Of a stretch of DNA of 64,000 nucleotides, positions 42,160 to 51,883 are shown one piece after another. The stretch covers positions 2,666,501-2,730,500 of the forward strand of contig NZ_CP060495.1 in NCBI RefSeq assembly GCF_014334095.1, in the 5' to 3' direction. Within the stretch, counting starts at the first letter, position 1. Every line of letters begins with the position of its first letter. A program made the position numbers and the translations under genes. The stretch is from Novosphingopyxis iocasae (lineage in GTDB: Bacteria; Pseudomonadota; Alphaproteobacteria; Sphingomonadales; Sphingomonadaceae). Under the pieces are notes generated by a model. It had not been told where the DNA came from and searched no databases. It saw nothing but the letters and a program-made list of their open reading frames with translations.

Positions 42160-45100
42160 CGCAGGCCTATCTCTCAGACCATGTTTCGGTCGCCCCGCGC
42201 TACCAAAGATCGATCAGGATCGATGCCGATTTTGGCCAGGCCGATCCCCTCTCCGGCTATGTACTTCAAGGATCGGCGCGCGATGCGTTGACCACCACGC
42301 TCCGCCTCGCGACAAACGGCCAGGGCGCGTTCACCTGGACGGGCCCTTACGGCGGCGGCAAGTCGAGCCTCGCGCTTGCGCTTGCCTCCTACTCGCTCGG
42401 GCGCGGGCCCGCCTACAGGGAAGCGAAGCAACTGCTTGGCGATGTGCCCGAAGTGGCCGACGTTTTCGGGCGTGCGCCCAAAGACTGGCTCTGCGTGCCG
42501 GTGAGCGGTCGGCGGGGCAACCCGGTGGCGGACCTGCGCGAAGCGGTCGCATCAGCAATCGCTGGCGAGCCGGGCCACGCGCGGACCAAGCGGTCCAGGA
42601 TGGAAGCCGCTGACGGGCGCGATATCGTCGAGCGGCTGCAACGCGAGGTTGAAGCGCGTCCCAAGGGCGGGGTTCTCGTCGTTGTCGACGAACTGGGCAA
42701 ATATCTGGAAGGTGCTGCCGATCACGCCGTCGACATCCATTTCTTCCAGGATCTCGCAGAGGCGGCCAATCGCAGCGAGGGAAGACTTATCGTTGTGGGC
42801 GTGCTGCACCAGGCTTTCGAGCGCTATGCGGATCGCCTCGGGCAAAGCGTCCAGGACGAATGGCGCAAGGTTCAGGGCCGCTTTGCGGATGTCCCGATCA
42901 TTACGGCGGTCGACGAGGTCATCGAATTGGTCGGTCGTGCCGTCACGACAGAGCGTTCGCACCCTCAGTCGCATCAAATTGCCGCTATTGTTGCCAGCGA
43001 GATTGCCGAACGGCGACCAGGTGTGCCCAAGGATCTTGCGGAAAGGCTCGACGATTGCTGGCCTCTCAACCCTGCGGCGGCAGCGCTGCTCGGGCCGATC
43101 ACCCGGCGGCGCTTCAGCCAGAACGAACGCAGCCTGTTCGGTTTTCTTGCCTCGGCGGAACCCAGCGGCTTCACCGAATTCCTTCCGCGCACGACACTCG
43201 CCTCGGGAAGAACCTTCGGACCGGCAGAACTTTGGGATTATCTGCAGGTCAATCTGGAGCCTGCGATCATGGCTTCGCCCGACGGCCATCGATGGGCACA
43301 GGCCGCAGAGGCGATAGCGAGGGCGGGCCGCGACGGCACCCACCTGCGCTTGCAGATCGCGAAGACCGTGGCGGTCATCGATCTGTTCAGCAATGGATCG
43401 GGTCTGGCAGCCTCATCCCGGACGATTGCGGCAAGCCTCGGTCATTCCGATGCGGACGTCGAAGAGCAGCTTGCCGATCTCGTGAAGATTTCGGCGCTGG
43501 TCTACCGTCGCCATCTCGGCGCCTATGCAATCTATGCCGGCAGCGATTTCGACATTGAGGGCGAAATCGAGGCCCGCATCGCCGAACGCGGGCGGCTCGA
43601 GATAGCGTCTCTGAACGATCTCGCCTCGCTGCAGCCGATTCTGGCCAAGCGGCATTACGCCGAATATGGCACGCCGCGCTGGTTCGACGCACAAATCGGC
43701 GAACTGGCGCCGCAAGGGCTTGGTCCGAAAGACGTTCGGGTTAGCGCCGGGGCTGCTGGCAAGTTCCTGCTGCTTCTGCCTGGGATCGACGTCGATCCCG
43801 GCCAAGCGGAGGCGAGTCTGATCGAAGTCTCGCGCACGGAGCATCGGCACGGTCTGCCCGTAATTGTTGGTCTTGCATCGAACAGTGCGGACATTCGCAA
43901 AACAGCGATCGAGCTCGAAGCCGCGCGAGACGTGCGCAACGAAAGCCCCGAACTGGCCGGAGATGCAGCCGCCAGGCGCGAGATCGATGCCCGCATTGCC
44001 CATTTGTCCGCGCAGCTGGAAGGTCTCCTGAGAGAGGGTTTCGAGCGCGCGCACTGGTTCGACACTGGTAAGCCGCTCGATTTGCAGTCGCTTTCCTATG
44101 GCCTGTCGCAAGCAGCAAGCGATATCGCCCGGCGGACTTTCCGGCAGGCTCCGATCGTGCATTCCGAACTCATCAATCGTCGGCGGCCTTCGAGCAATTC
44201 CAATGCGGCGTTGCGAGCCTTGTTGCATGCTATTGTAGTGGGCCGCGGCGAGCAGCACTTCGGGATCAAGGGCTATCCGGCCGAGAAGGGCCTAGCGGTT
44301 ACCGTTCTGGAACGCGCGCGTCTCTATGTCCGGCAAGGCGAGCGGTGGGACTTCGTTCCGCCCGGCGAAACCAGCACGTTCGCCCCTCTCTGGTCGCTAA
44401 CCGATGGCCTGCTCGAAGCCGGCGAGCAGGTTGGTGTTGCCGACATCTACCGGGCTTGGGGCGAGCCGCCTTACGGCGTGCAGCAAGGCGTGATGCCCCT
44501 ATTGCTCGTGACCTATCTTTTCTCGCGCCGTCACAGCACTGCGATCTATGCGAAAGAGGCCTTCCAGCCGGCAATATCCGATCTGGTCATGGATCTTCTG
44601 CTGCAGGACCCCGACCATATTGCGCTGAGATCGGTTCCGACCGATGCCGCGAATGCGGTCGCGCTGAAGGAGTTTGCAGCCGTCGCGAGCGAATTCGTCG
44701 AAGAGGCGCCGTCGGAGGAGCCGCTCGAGATAGCACAGGCGCTCGTGCAGTTTGCGTACAGCCTTCCCAACTGGTCGCGCAAGGCGCAAGCCACGCTCTC
44801 CAAGCAAGCAATCGATGTGCGTCGCTTGTTGCTAGATGCGGACGATCCCTACCAGCTCCTCTTCGTCGACATCCCCGAAGCGCTCGAGGCTTCAGGCGAA
44901 GGCACCGCACCTGCGCTGCGCACGGTCCTGAGCGAACTCGATCACGCTTACCCAGACATGATCGAGGATCTGAAAACCCGGATGCTGGAGGGCCTGAAAC
45001 ACCGCGATGCAGGAAATCTCTCCGAGTTGGTGGAACGAGCCAAGCGAATAGCGGGTCACGGGGGAGACGACCTCAAGCTTCGAGGCTTCATCACGAGGCT

Positions 45101-45524
45101 GGCCGAGTTCGATGGGTCGACGGAAAGCATGGCGGAAATTTGCGGTCTCGTGATGGGTAAGCCGGTGACGACGTGGCACGATCTCGAGCCGAGTCGGGCG
45201 GCGATGCAGCTGTCGGAATACGCCTACCGGTTCCGCCGCGTGGAACTGTTCGGCGACAGCGACCAGCAACCGACCCAGACCGCGGTGATGGTGATGGCGG
45301 GTGTCGGGTCGACCGAACGAAGCGTCGTCCGCAGAGCACAGATTGCAACCGAGGCGCAGAAGCGCCTCGGGCCACTCCTCGACGAGATTGGCAAGACGCT
45401 CGACACCGCCCGGCTCGAGCCCGATATGGTGCTCGCTGTGATTGCGGAGCTCGCACAGCGTCATATCGAGGATGACGGCGAGCGCGATGTCACTGTGCCC
45501 ATTAGCGCGGAGAAGGAAGCGTGA
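42156..45524 (+). CDS. sspC: Large P-loop ATPase, SspC-like
   Basis: A 1122-aa ATPase. Walker A is FTWTGPYGGGKSSLALALASY (Gly63-Ser70), and Walker B is GVLVVVDELGKYLEG (around residues 171-180), followed by a sensor-like IVVGVLHQAFERYADRL. The rest is long and mostly helical, with few recognisable motifs. Position between the DUF4007 and PAPS-reductase genes identifies it as the ATPase of the Ssp modification complex. It is considerably longer than a simple AAA protein and may include DNA-binding or partner-binding regions. Overlaps of four bases on both sides couple it to sspB and sspD. Confidence 0.82.
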   Translation: MTQAYLSDHVSVAPRYQRSIRIDADFGQADPLSGYVLQGSARDALTTTLRLATNGQGAFTWTGPYGGGKSSLALALASYSLGRGPAYREAKQLLGDVPEVADVFGRAPKDWLCVPVSGRRGNPVADLREAVASAIAGEPGHARTKRSRMEAADGRDIVERLQREVEARPKGGVLVVVDELGKYLEGAADHAVDIHFFQDLAEAANRSEGRLIVVGVLHQAFERYADRLGQSVQDEWRKVQGRFADVPIITAVDEVIELVGRAVTTERSHPQSHQIAAIVASEIAERRPGVPKDLAERLDDCWPLNPAAAALLGPITRRRFSQNERSLFGFLASAEPSGFTEFLPRTTLASGRTFGPAELWDYLQVNLEPAIMASPDGHRWAQAAEAIARAGRDGTHLRLQIAKTVAVIDLFSNGSGLAASSRTIAASLGHSDADVEEQLADLVKISALVYRRHLGAYAIYAGSDFDIEGEIEARIAERGRLEIASLNDLASLQPILAKRHYAEYGTPRWFDAQIGELAPQGLGPKDVRVSAGAAGKFLLLLPGIDVDPGQAEASLIEVSRTEHRHGLPVIVGLASNSADIRKTAIELEAARDVRNESPELAGDAAARREIDARIAHLSAQLEGLLREGFERAHWFDTGKPLDLQSLSYGLSQAASDIARRTFRQAPIVHSELINRRRPSSNSNAALRALLHAIVVGRGEQHFGIKGYPAEKGLAVTVLERARLYVRQGERWDFVPPGETSTFAPLWSLTDGLLEAGEQVGVADIYRAWGEPPYGVQQGVMPLLLVTYLFSRRHSTAIYAKEAFQPAISDLVMDLLLQDPDHIALRSVPTDAANAVALKEFAAVASEFVEEAPSEEPLEIAQALVQFAYSLPNWSRKAQATLSKQAIDVRRLLLDADDPYQLLFVDIPEALEASGEGTAPALRTVLSELDHAYPDMIEDLKTRMLEGLKHRDAGNLSELVERAKRIAGHGGDDLKLRGFITRLAEFDGSTESMAEICGLVMGKPVTTWHDLEPSRAAMQLSEYAYRFRRVELFGDSDQQPTQTAVMVMAGVGSTERSVVRRAQIATEAQKRLGPLLDEIGKTLDTARLEPDMVLAVIAELAQRHIEDDGERDVTVPISAEKEA

Positions 45525-46360
45525 CCGGCGAGGCGATGCATGTCCTGGGTCTGTCCGGCGGACGAGACAGCGCTGCCCTCGCGGTCTGGATGCGCGATCA
45601 CCGTCCGGACATCGATGTGCGGTATTTCTTCACCGACACCGGCAAGGAGCTGCCCGAGGTGTACGATTATCTCGGCCGCCTTGAGGGCTTCCTTGGCAAG
45701 ACCATTGAAATGCTCAATCCTGGTCGGGATTTCGATTTTTGGCTAGCCGAATACGGCCACTTCCTGCCTTCCCCGCGGACACGCTGGTGCACCCGGCAGT
45801 TGAAAATTCAGCCATTCCAGAAGTGGCTCAAACCGCATCTCGACGCAGGCGTGGAGGTGCATTCCTATGTCGCGATCCGCGCCGACGAACCGAGCCGTTC
45901 GGGGATGATCGCAACCCACCCCAACATGCACGTCCATTTCCCATTGAGGGAGGCCGGTCTCGACAAGGCATCGGTCATCGGCCTGCTGGAAAACTCCGGA
46001 CTCGGCCTGCCGGACTATTACCGCTGGCGCTCTCGCAGCGGTTGCACATTCTGCTTTTACCAGCAGAAGATCGAATGGGTGCGGCTGATGCGCGAGCACC
46101 CGGACGCCTTCGAGGAAGCCAAGCGTTACGAGAAATCAGCCATCGAGCACGGTTCGCCGTTCACCTGGACCCAGAACGAAAGTCTCGAAGAACTGGCGCG
46201 GCCGGAGCGGGTTGCCGAGATCGAGCGCAATCATGAAGAGCGCAAGGCACAGGCGCTCGCTCGCAGAATGCCAAATCCGCTGAGAGCACGGATCACCGAT
46301 AGGACGTTGGAACAGATGCTTGCGGACGAGGACAGCGGCTGTCTCGTCTGTCACAAATGA
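45521..46360 (+). CDS. sspD: PAPS-reductase-family ATP pyrophosphatase, SspD-like
   Basis: A 279-aa member of the adenine-nucleotide alpha-hydrolase/PAPS-reductase family related to DndC. The PP-loop is LGLSGGRDSAALAVW (Ser12-Ser17), and FTDTGKELPEVYDYL fits the substrate site. Cysteines at 90 (RTRWCTRQLK), 175 and 178 (SGCTFCFYQQK) and 274 and 277 (SGCLVCHK) could hold an iron-sulfur cluster. It would activate the DNA phosphate with ATP for sulfur insertion. It is the last of four coupled Ssp-type genes; the next operon starts about 130 bases later. Confidence 0.87.
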   Translation: MTGEAMHVLGLSGGRDSAALAVWMRDHRPDIDVRYFFTDTGKELPEVYDYLGRLEGFLGKTIEMLNPGRDFDFWLAEYGHFLPSPRTRWCTRQLKIQPFQKWLKPHLDAGVEVHSYVAIRADEPSRSGMIATHPNMHVHFPLREAGLDKASVIGLLENSGLGLPDYYRWRSRSGCTFCFYQQKIEWVRLMREHPDAFEEAKRYEKSAIEHGSPFTWTQNESLEELARPERVAEIERNHEERKAQALARRMPNPLRARITDRTLEQMLADEDSGCLVCHK

Positions 46361-46496
46361 CGAAGCCTACAAATATCGAGGCTCAAGTTTGCAATCTATG
46401 ATGTCGACAAATCAACTTTCCTTGGTTCCGGGGGCATGCTTGAAATGCCAAAATTAGAATACTGTCATTTTACCATTTCCGTTCTATGTGCCCGTT

Positions 46497-48917
46497 ATGT
46501 TTAAGGTTTCGGCCCGCACCGTTCTTGAGCTCGGTTCAGAGCTCATCAGCTCCGACGCGATCGCATTCTATGAGCTTATCAAGAACGGTGTTGACGCAGG
46601 GACGAAGGACGGCGTCACGATCAAATTCAAGGTTGTCCTCGCCCGCAGGGACTATCTCGAGTTGCGCCATACCGTGAACCGCCTGCGAAATATGCCCGAC
46701 AATGGCAATCATGCGGAAGATGAGTTCGATTTCGAGGAAGCGCTTGCCGAACTGCTCGATGAAACCCGTGCCCGCCTCTTCAGCGATGCAGGCAAGCTTT
46801 ACGATAGGGCGATCGAATTTCTCGAGAATATCGACGATCTCGACGAATACGATGCTGCGCTAGAAGAGATTGATGCGCTCAACCAGGTAACGGTTTCTGA
46901 CACCGGGTCGGGCATGTCCTTGGAACAGCTCGAAACCGTGTTTCTGGTTCTCGGAACCAAATCGCGCAAAGAAGAAGTCGACACTGCGTTTGAAGACGGT
47001 GTCAGCGAAGCTCCGTATTTGGGCGAGAAAGGCATAGGCCGGCTCTCCGCAATGCGTCTTGGCGACCGGCTGACAGTTCGAACCGCCCGTGAAGAAGACG
47101 AGACCTTCAACATCTTGGACATCGATTGGACCGACTTCGAAGATCCGCAAAAGATGATCGAGGATGTCACGATCGAACCGCGCGTGGGCGGAGAGAAGCC
47201 GCAACCGGACTACAGCGGGACTGACATTCGCGTCCGCAGGCTAAAGGCCAATTGGGATCGCAACCGTGTTGAACGGCTTGCCGTTGATGATTTTTCGTTG
47301 CTTGCCAACCCGATTGGAAAGTCCAAACGCCACCGCATTGCCATTTTCTGGAACGGCGAGCGCATCAATTTTGCCCGGCTTGACAAAAATTTCCTTTCTC
47401 ATGCCCACGCGACCCTCAAGGGTGAGTATAAGATCCGGGACGGCTCTCCCGAACTCATGCTGCGAATGGAGCTCGTCAATCTTGGGTTCGAGCATCCCGT
47501 CGAGCACCAGATCGAGACATTGAAATTCGACGATTTGCTCGCCGCACTGGTCGGCCTGCGTCAAAAACGCAGCCGGGAAAACAAGCGTGATGTAAACGCA
47601 GCCGCACTGACTGACGTCGGACCTTTCAATTTCGAACTCTATTGGTTCAATCGCGCAACGCTGCGAAAGGGCCGGAGTACAGGCGATTACCAGGCTTTGC
47701 GCAAATTGCTCGACCAATGGATGGGAGTGCGGCTCTATCGCGACGGATTCAGGGTCTATCCCTATGGTACCGAAGATGATGACTGGCTCGAACTCGATCG
47801 CACAGCTCTGCGCGCAAAGGGCTATGCGCTCAACCGGATTCAGTTTGTCGGACAGGTAGATATTGGCCGCTTCAGCAATCCGCATCTAATCGACCAAACC
47901 AACCGAGAGGGTTTGCGGCACACCCCAGAAGAAGCGGTTCTCAAAGAGGCGATACAGCTCGCTGTCGACAGGCTACGCGACGAAATGAAGCGCGTCGAAA
48001 ACGCTTTCAAGAAAAACAAGCCGAGAGTGCCGACGGACCCGACCCGTACGAAAGCCCTCGAACAGCGGATGAAGAAAGCAATTCGCGCGCTCGCCCGATC
48101 GGCCGATGAAGACCAGCGAGAGATCGTCGCCGAGTTTGAAGAGATGCGTGAAGAATTTTCCCGGTATGCCGCAGAAGCGCGGGAGCGGATTCTCGAGCTC
48201 GAGCAGGATACCGATCAGATGGTCGCGATGGCCGGCGTAGGTCTGATGGTCGAGGTCGTTGCCCACGAATTGGCTCGATCCGCCGAGGATGCGCTCGACA
48301 CGCTAAACAAGCTTCAGCGTAAAAACGTACCGGAAGAGGTACGAAGCAGGTTGGAAAGTCTGCGCGCGTCGATGAAAGCGATAAGCAAGCGGCTTCGTAT
48401 TCTCGACCCGCTCAGCGTGAGTGGCCGACAACGCAAGGAGGCGTTCGAACTTGACGAGCTTGTCCGCGACCTCCTCAGTGCCCACGAAGCGCAGTTCGAC
48501 CGACACCATGTCAAACTTGAAACGCACTTCCCCGATCGTCCGGTTGCGCTGAAAGCCGTCAAAGGCATGGTCGCACAGGTTATTGAAAACCTCGTTTCCA
48601 ATTCTGTCTACTGGATGGATATTGAGCGCGAACGCAAACTGGGCTTCAAGCCGCTGCTCACGATAGCGGTGGAGGACAATCCACCGCGGGTACGAGTAAC
48701 CGATAATGGGCCCGGTATATCGCCCGAATACGCCGAGCGGGTTTTCGACCTGTTTTTCTCGCTGAAGGACAAGAGCCGACGGCGCGGACTCGGGCTGTTC
48801 ATTGCCCGCGAGGCAGCGGAGCACAATGGCGGCGCGCTTGTCATCGACACCGAAATTGTAAACCGCGAGGGACGATACACCACGTTCGATTATCGCGTCA
48901 TCGGGAGCGATGAATGA
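46497..48917 (+). CDS. Dual-GHKL histidine kinase-like ATPase next to the Ssp module
   Basis: An 806-aa soluble protein with two GHKL ATPase domains. The N-terminal one resembles Hsp90/MutL: AFYELIKNGVDAG (residues 23-35), then SDTGSGM at 134-140 after a roughly 100-residue insertion, and LGEKGIGRLSAMRLGD at about 175-190. The C-terminal one is a histidine-kinase domain: phosphoacceptor-like His590 in EVVAHELARSAED, N-box VIENLVSNSVYW, DNGPGIS, and SRRRGLGLFIAREAAEHNGG. Coiled coil is likely at 500-580. No membrane or sensor domain is seen. GTG at 46488 is an alternative start. It is coupled by a four-base overlap to a receiver protein, so phosphotransfer is probable. I do not know a named family for this architecture. 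Confidence 0.8.
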   Translation: MFKVSARTVLELGSELISSDAIAFYELIKNGVDAGTKDGVTIKFKVVLARRDYLELRHTVNRLRNMPDNGNHAEDEFDFEEALAELLDETRARLFSDAGKLYDRAIEFLENIDDLDEYDAALEEIDALNQVTVSDTGSGMSLEQLETVFLVLGTKSRKEEVDTAFEDGVSEAPYLGEKGIGRLSAMRLGDRLTVRTAREEDETFNILDIDWTDFEDPQKMIEDVTIEPRVGGEKPQPDYSGTDIRVRRLKANWDRNRVERLAVDDFSLLANPIGKSKRHRIAIFWNGERINFARLDKNFLSHAHATLKGEYKIRDGSPELMLRMELVNLGFEHPVEHQIETLKFDDLLAALVGLRQKRSRENKRDVNAAALTDVGPFNFELYWFNRATLRKGRSTGDYQALRKLLDQWMGVRLYRDGFRVYPYGTEDDDWLELDRTALRAKGYALNRIQFVGQVDIGRFSNPHLIDQTNREGLRHTPEEAVLKEAIQLAVDRLRDEMKRVENAFKKNKPRVPTDPTRTKALEQRMKKAIRALARSADEDQREIVAEFEEMREEFSRYAAEARERILELEQDTDQMVAMAGVGLMVEVVAHELARSAEDALDTLNKLQRKNVPEEVRSRLESLRASMKAISKRLRILDPLSVSGRQRKEAFELDELVRDLLSAHEAQFDRHHVKLETHFPDRPVALKAVKGMVAQVIENLVSNSVYWMDIERERKLGFKPLLTIAVEDNPPRVRVTDNGPGISPEYAERVFDLFFSLKDKSRRRGLGLFIAREAAEHNGGALVIDTEIVNREGRYTTFDYRVIGSDE

Positions 48918-50827
48918 CGGACAAGGAAATCATCGCCGCGGCGGGCATAAAGTCCGCGCTCATTGTCGATGATGGCTATGACCTAGTACCGCGCGCGAGC
49001 GAGCTTGCAGATGTAGACTGGGATATCTTTTTCGACGACGCCATTGGCGACGCGCTCGAGCGCTTGGAAGCCGTTTTCCCGGGCTTTGACCCCGATGAGA
49101 GAGCCGATCTTCGCGGTGATGACGCCTTCATTCAAGCGCTGTGGGAACACCGTGGAGTTCTTGACGATCTGGTTCGCGACCTGTTCGCCGACTATGTCGC
49201 GAAGAGCCTGCGAGACATCAAAGCTCTCGGTGAGATCGAAGAAATACTGACCGATCTCGGGATTGCGTTCACCAAAGCAGGACGCGACTTTGTCAAAGCT
49301 GCCGAGCAGGTGGACCTCATCATCATCGACCTTTTTCTTGGTGCCGCCCAGTCGGACGAAGACAGGCAAACGACTGTAGCCGGCCTGAAAAAAGTGATCG
49401 ACGGCCGTGACGCCCCCCCCGCAGTTGTTCTGATGTCGCAGATCAGCCTCACAGAAGAGGCACCCGGGCTTCGCGACGAGGTCGAGCTCCACGCATCCGG
49501 TTTCCGCAGCATCCAGAAAAAGGTAATCAAGAAGGGCGCTCGAATGCGGCGCATCATCGCAACCTTGGCGACGCACCGTGAAGATAGTCTCTTGCTGGCG
49601 GAATTCACTAAGAAGTGGAAGACCGGCGCATCTGACGCGGTCGAACGTGCGGGACGAGAATTGCGAAGAATCGATATCGACGACCTGCATCATATCAAAT
49701 CGCTGCTTTTATCAGCCGAAGGACTGCTGCCATCAAGCTATATGGTCAGCGTTCTCGACCGCGTCCTTCAATATGAAATCGAAGCCGACAAGGAAATCCT
49801 GTCCGGAGCCGAGGCGCTAGACAAAATAAGCGACAAGCCGGCTCCTTTGACGATCGCTAAGGGAAAGGACAGTTTCCGCCTCATCGAGCGGACGGTCTTC
49901 GCTAATCCCGAGCGGCGCAAGCGAGACAATGGCTCGGTCTGGCCACTCACATTTGGTGACATTCTCATGTCCCGGCTCCAGGGATCGGTCAGCAAGGCCA
50001 GCATTTTCAAAGGCGACCCAAACAGGGTGTTTTTCGTTGCCTCGCCGGAATGTGATCTGCTGCGTGGCAAAAACCTCCACGCAGCACTGCTTATCGGAGG
50101 TACCCTAGAACCGCTCGCTATGACGGAGCCACTTTTTGGCGAAGACAAGACGACGCCAATCATCACACGCGGGAAGAAGCGTTATCAGATCAGATGGGAC
50201 TTCGGATTTCCAGCTACAATTACGCTCCAACGCGCGAAAAATCACTTGGCGTCGGACGGGTCTGCAAAGATTGCGGAAACTTTAAGGGACGTTAGCGCCC
50301 TCAATCTGCGGCAACAATATCTCGATCACATCGGACGCGTGGGAATGATGGCCCTGCCTCCTCGTACTTTCAACATAACCGTGCAATGCGCCTACCCGAC
50401 AAAAAATGGCGACCTCGTCGTAATCAAGATCGGTAGCAAATCCGATCTGACAGGTGTGATGCATATCGATCAGCGCACCAAGACCGCACGCATCGCCTTC
50501 GACCAGACGCAGGAAGACGATTTTGCCGATGCGATCTTGGGTATCGACCTCGGTGATGTCGCCACCAATAGTCGATCCGAAATAGAGGCGCTCCAGCAGC
50601 AAACCCAGCTTCAGCAGTTGTTCCGCACAGGCTTCCAGAACCTAAAATATCCACTTAAACCCAGCCAAGCGGCCCAACTAATTGCTCCTTCCAGAAGTGT
50701 GGGCAACGATGCGAGCCAGAAAAATAAGCCGATTGGCAAGCTATTTGATGGCGAGAGCTCGCATCCTTCGGCCAGTGTGCTGCAGAATTCTGGTTTCGCT
50801 TTCACACTACTTTCCGAGCACGACTAG
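48914..50827 (+). CDS. Divergent receiver-domain protein, partner of the dual-GHKL kinase
   Basis: A 637-aa protein. The N-terminal 210 residues form a stretched receiver: SALIVDDGYD with acidic pair Asp19/Asp20, then about 110 extra residues, then DLIIIDLFLG with likely phosphoacceptor Asp139, switch Ser175 (VLMSQIS) and Lys202/203 (RSIQKKVIKKG). The remaining 430 residues match nothing I know; they contain a beta-rich region (FFVASPECDLLRGKNLHAALLIGG, RYQIRWDFGFP) with a possible CxxL-type element. No DNA-binding HTH is visible, so this is not an ordinary transcriptional response regulator. It could be the effector of the Ssp locus, switched by phosphorylation. Overlap with the kinase gene is ATGA. 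Confidence 0.75.
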   Translation: MTDKEIIAAAGIKSALIVDDGYDLVPRASELADVDWDIFFDDAIGDALERLEAVFPGFDPDERADLRGDDAFIQALWEHRGVLDDLVRDLFADYVAKSLRDIKALGEIEEILTDLGIAFTKAGRDFVKAAEQVDLIIIDLFLGAAQSDEDRQTTVAGLKKVIDGRDAPPAVVLMSQISLTEEAPGLRDEVELHASGFRSIQKKVIKKGARMRRIIATLATHREDSLLLAEFTKKWKTGASDAVERAGRELRRIDIDDLHHIKSLLLSAEGLLPSSYMVSVLDRVLQYEIEADKEILSGAEALDKISDKPAPLTIAKGKDSFRLIERTVFANPERRKRDNGSVWPLTFGDILMSRLQGSVSKASIFKGDPNRVFFVASPECDLLRGKNLHAALLIGGTLEPLAMTEPLFGEDKTTPIITRGKKRYQIRWDFGFPATITLQRAKNHLASDGSAKIAETLRDVSALNLRQQYLDHIGRVGMMALPPRTFNITVQCAYPTKNGDLVVIKIGSKSDLTGVMHIDQRTKTARIAFDQTQEDDFADAILGIDLGDVATNSRSEIEALQQQTQLQQLFRTGFQNLKYPLKPSQAAQLIAPSRSVGNDASQKNKPIGKLFDGESSHPSASVLQNSGFAFTLLSEHD

Positions 50828-50959
50828 GCCTCTTTCAGAACTTCGCCCTGTGATGAGCGTCTCTCCTCGCGATCGAAAACAATATTCAGCTAGGTCCGAA
50901 GTAGGCGCGCAACGCAGACATCTGCTACAGTGCGATCGGACCCGACAGGCGAGCATCGA

Positions 50960-51883
50960 TTAGGGGTTTATTTCATTACTGAGCTTTTTGAGACGGTCTG
51001 AGCATATCTCGTGCACGACCCGGCCAAGCTCCTCAACCTGCTCTCCGAGCCATTCGAGCTCTTCGCTGGTGATGCGGTAATGCTTTGAGTATCTAGCCTT
51101 GACGTACGCTTCCTTCAGCTTCTCAAAGCGCGCACGATCGCGGCGCGTGTCGCGCGGCCAGACATAGGTCAGGCGTGGGTCGATTCGCTCCGCCTGGGTG
51201 CGGAGAAAACCCAGATTATGCACATGCGGTGTATAGAACGTGCAGACCAACAGCACGCAATGGTATAGAAATTCGGCCGATTGATGCATGTCGAATGCTG
51301 CGGGTTTTAGGAATCCTCGCTCCCGGCCCACCTTTGATAGCTCATACCGTTGCATCGCTGTCGGGAACCACTCGTCGAAATACTCCTGCGCCATTGCCAG
51401 CGCCTCACCGGCAGTCTTGGGCTTCGGCGTGTGGAGCTCGGTGTCGTCGGATTGGTAAAGCGCGATCCCGTCCTTCGCGACATCCATGAAGAAATAGCGT
51501 CCGTGCGCGAGACCGTCGTTCACCTCCTGCAGCGTATGGACGATGAAATTGACCGGCGTCTTGAGCGATTTGGTCACGCCGTACTCGCGCATCAGCCGGT
51601 CATCGAGCTTCGACCAGTACTTGACCCGGTCGACCAGCCGCTTGTCGTTGACGATGATGAGCAGATCGTAGTCCGACTGGTAGCCCTTGGCCGTATGCGG
51701 CTCGTCGACCCAAGTTCCGCGGGCATAGCTGCCGTAGAGAATGACCTTGAGAATGCGACCGGCCTTCTTCCACTCGTGCTTCGCCAGCGCAAAGGCATCA
51801 TCGAATTCTTCGAAAATCAGCTGCACCACGCGCTCAAGTTCGCGTTGCTTTTGCGGAGGCAGATGATCGAGTTCGGTGCGCAT
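50960..51883 (-). CDS. Single-chain nucleotidyltransferase-HEPN protein
   Basis: A 307-aa fusion. The N-terminal minimal nucleotidyltransferase has VILYGSYARGTWVDEP (Gly51-Ser52) and SDYDLLIIV with the Asp71/Asp73 metal pair. The C-terminal half is a HEPN domain (FDMHQSAEFLYHCVLLVCTFYTPHVHNLGFL) with an Arg-x-x-x-His active-site candidate in KARYSKHYRI. In two-gene MNT-HEPN toxin-antitoxin systems the nucleotidyltransferase AMPylates and silences the HEPN RNase; here both are in one chain. It is convergent with the Ssp-associated pair and lies at the defence-cargo edge, so an RNA-targeting defence role is plausible. The start at 51883 avoids an unconserved extension. Confidence 0.83.
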   Translation of the reverse strand: MRTELDHLPPQKQRELERVVQLIFEEFDDAFALAKHEWKKAGRILKVILYGSYARGTWVDEPHTAKGYQSDYDLLIIVNDKRLVDRVKYWSKLDDRLMREYGVTKSLKTPVNFIVHTLQEVNDGLAHGRYFFMDVAKDGIALYQSDDTELHTPKPKTAGEALAMAQEYFDEWFPTAMQRYELSKVGRERGFLKPAAFDMHQSAEFLYHCVLLVCTFYTPHVHNLGFLRTQAERIDPRLTYVWPRDTRRDRARFEKLKEAYVKARYSKHYRITSEELEWLGEQVEELGRVVHEICSDRLKKLSNEINP

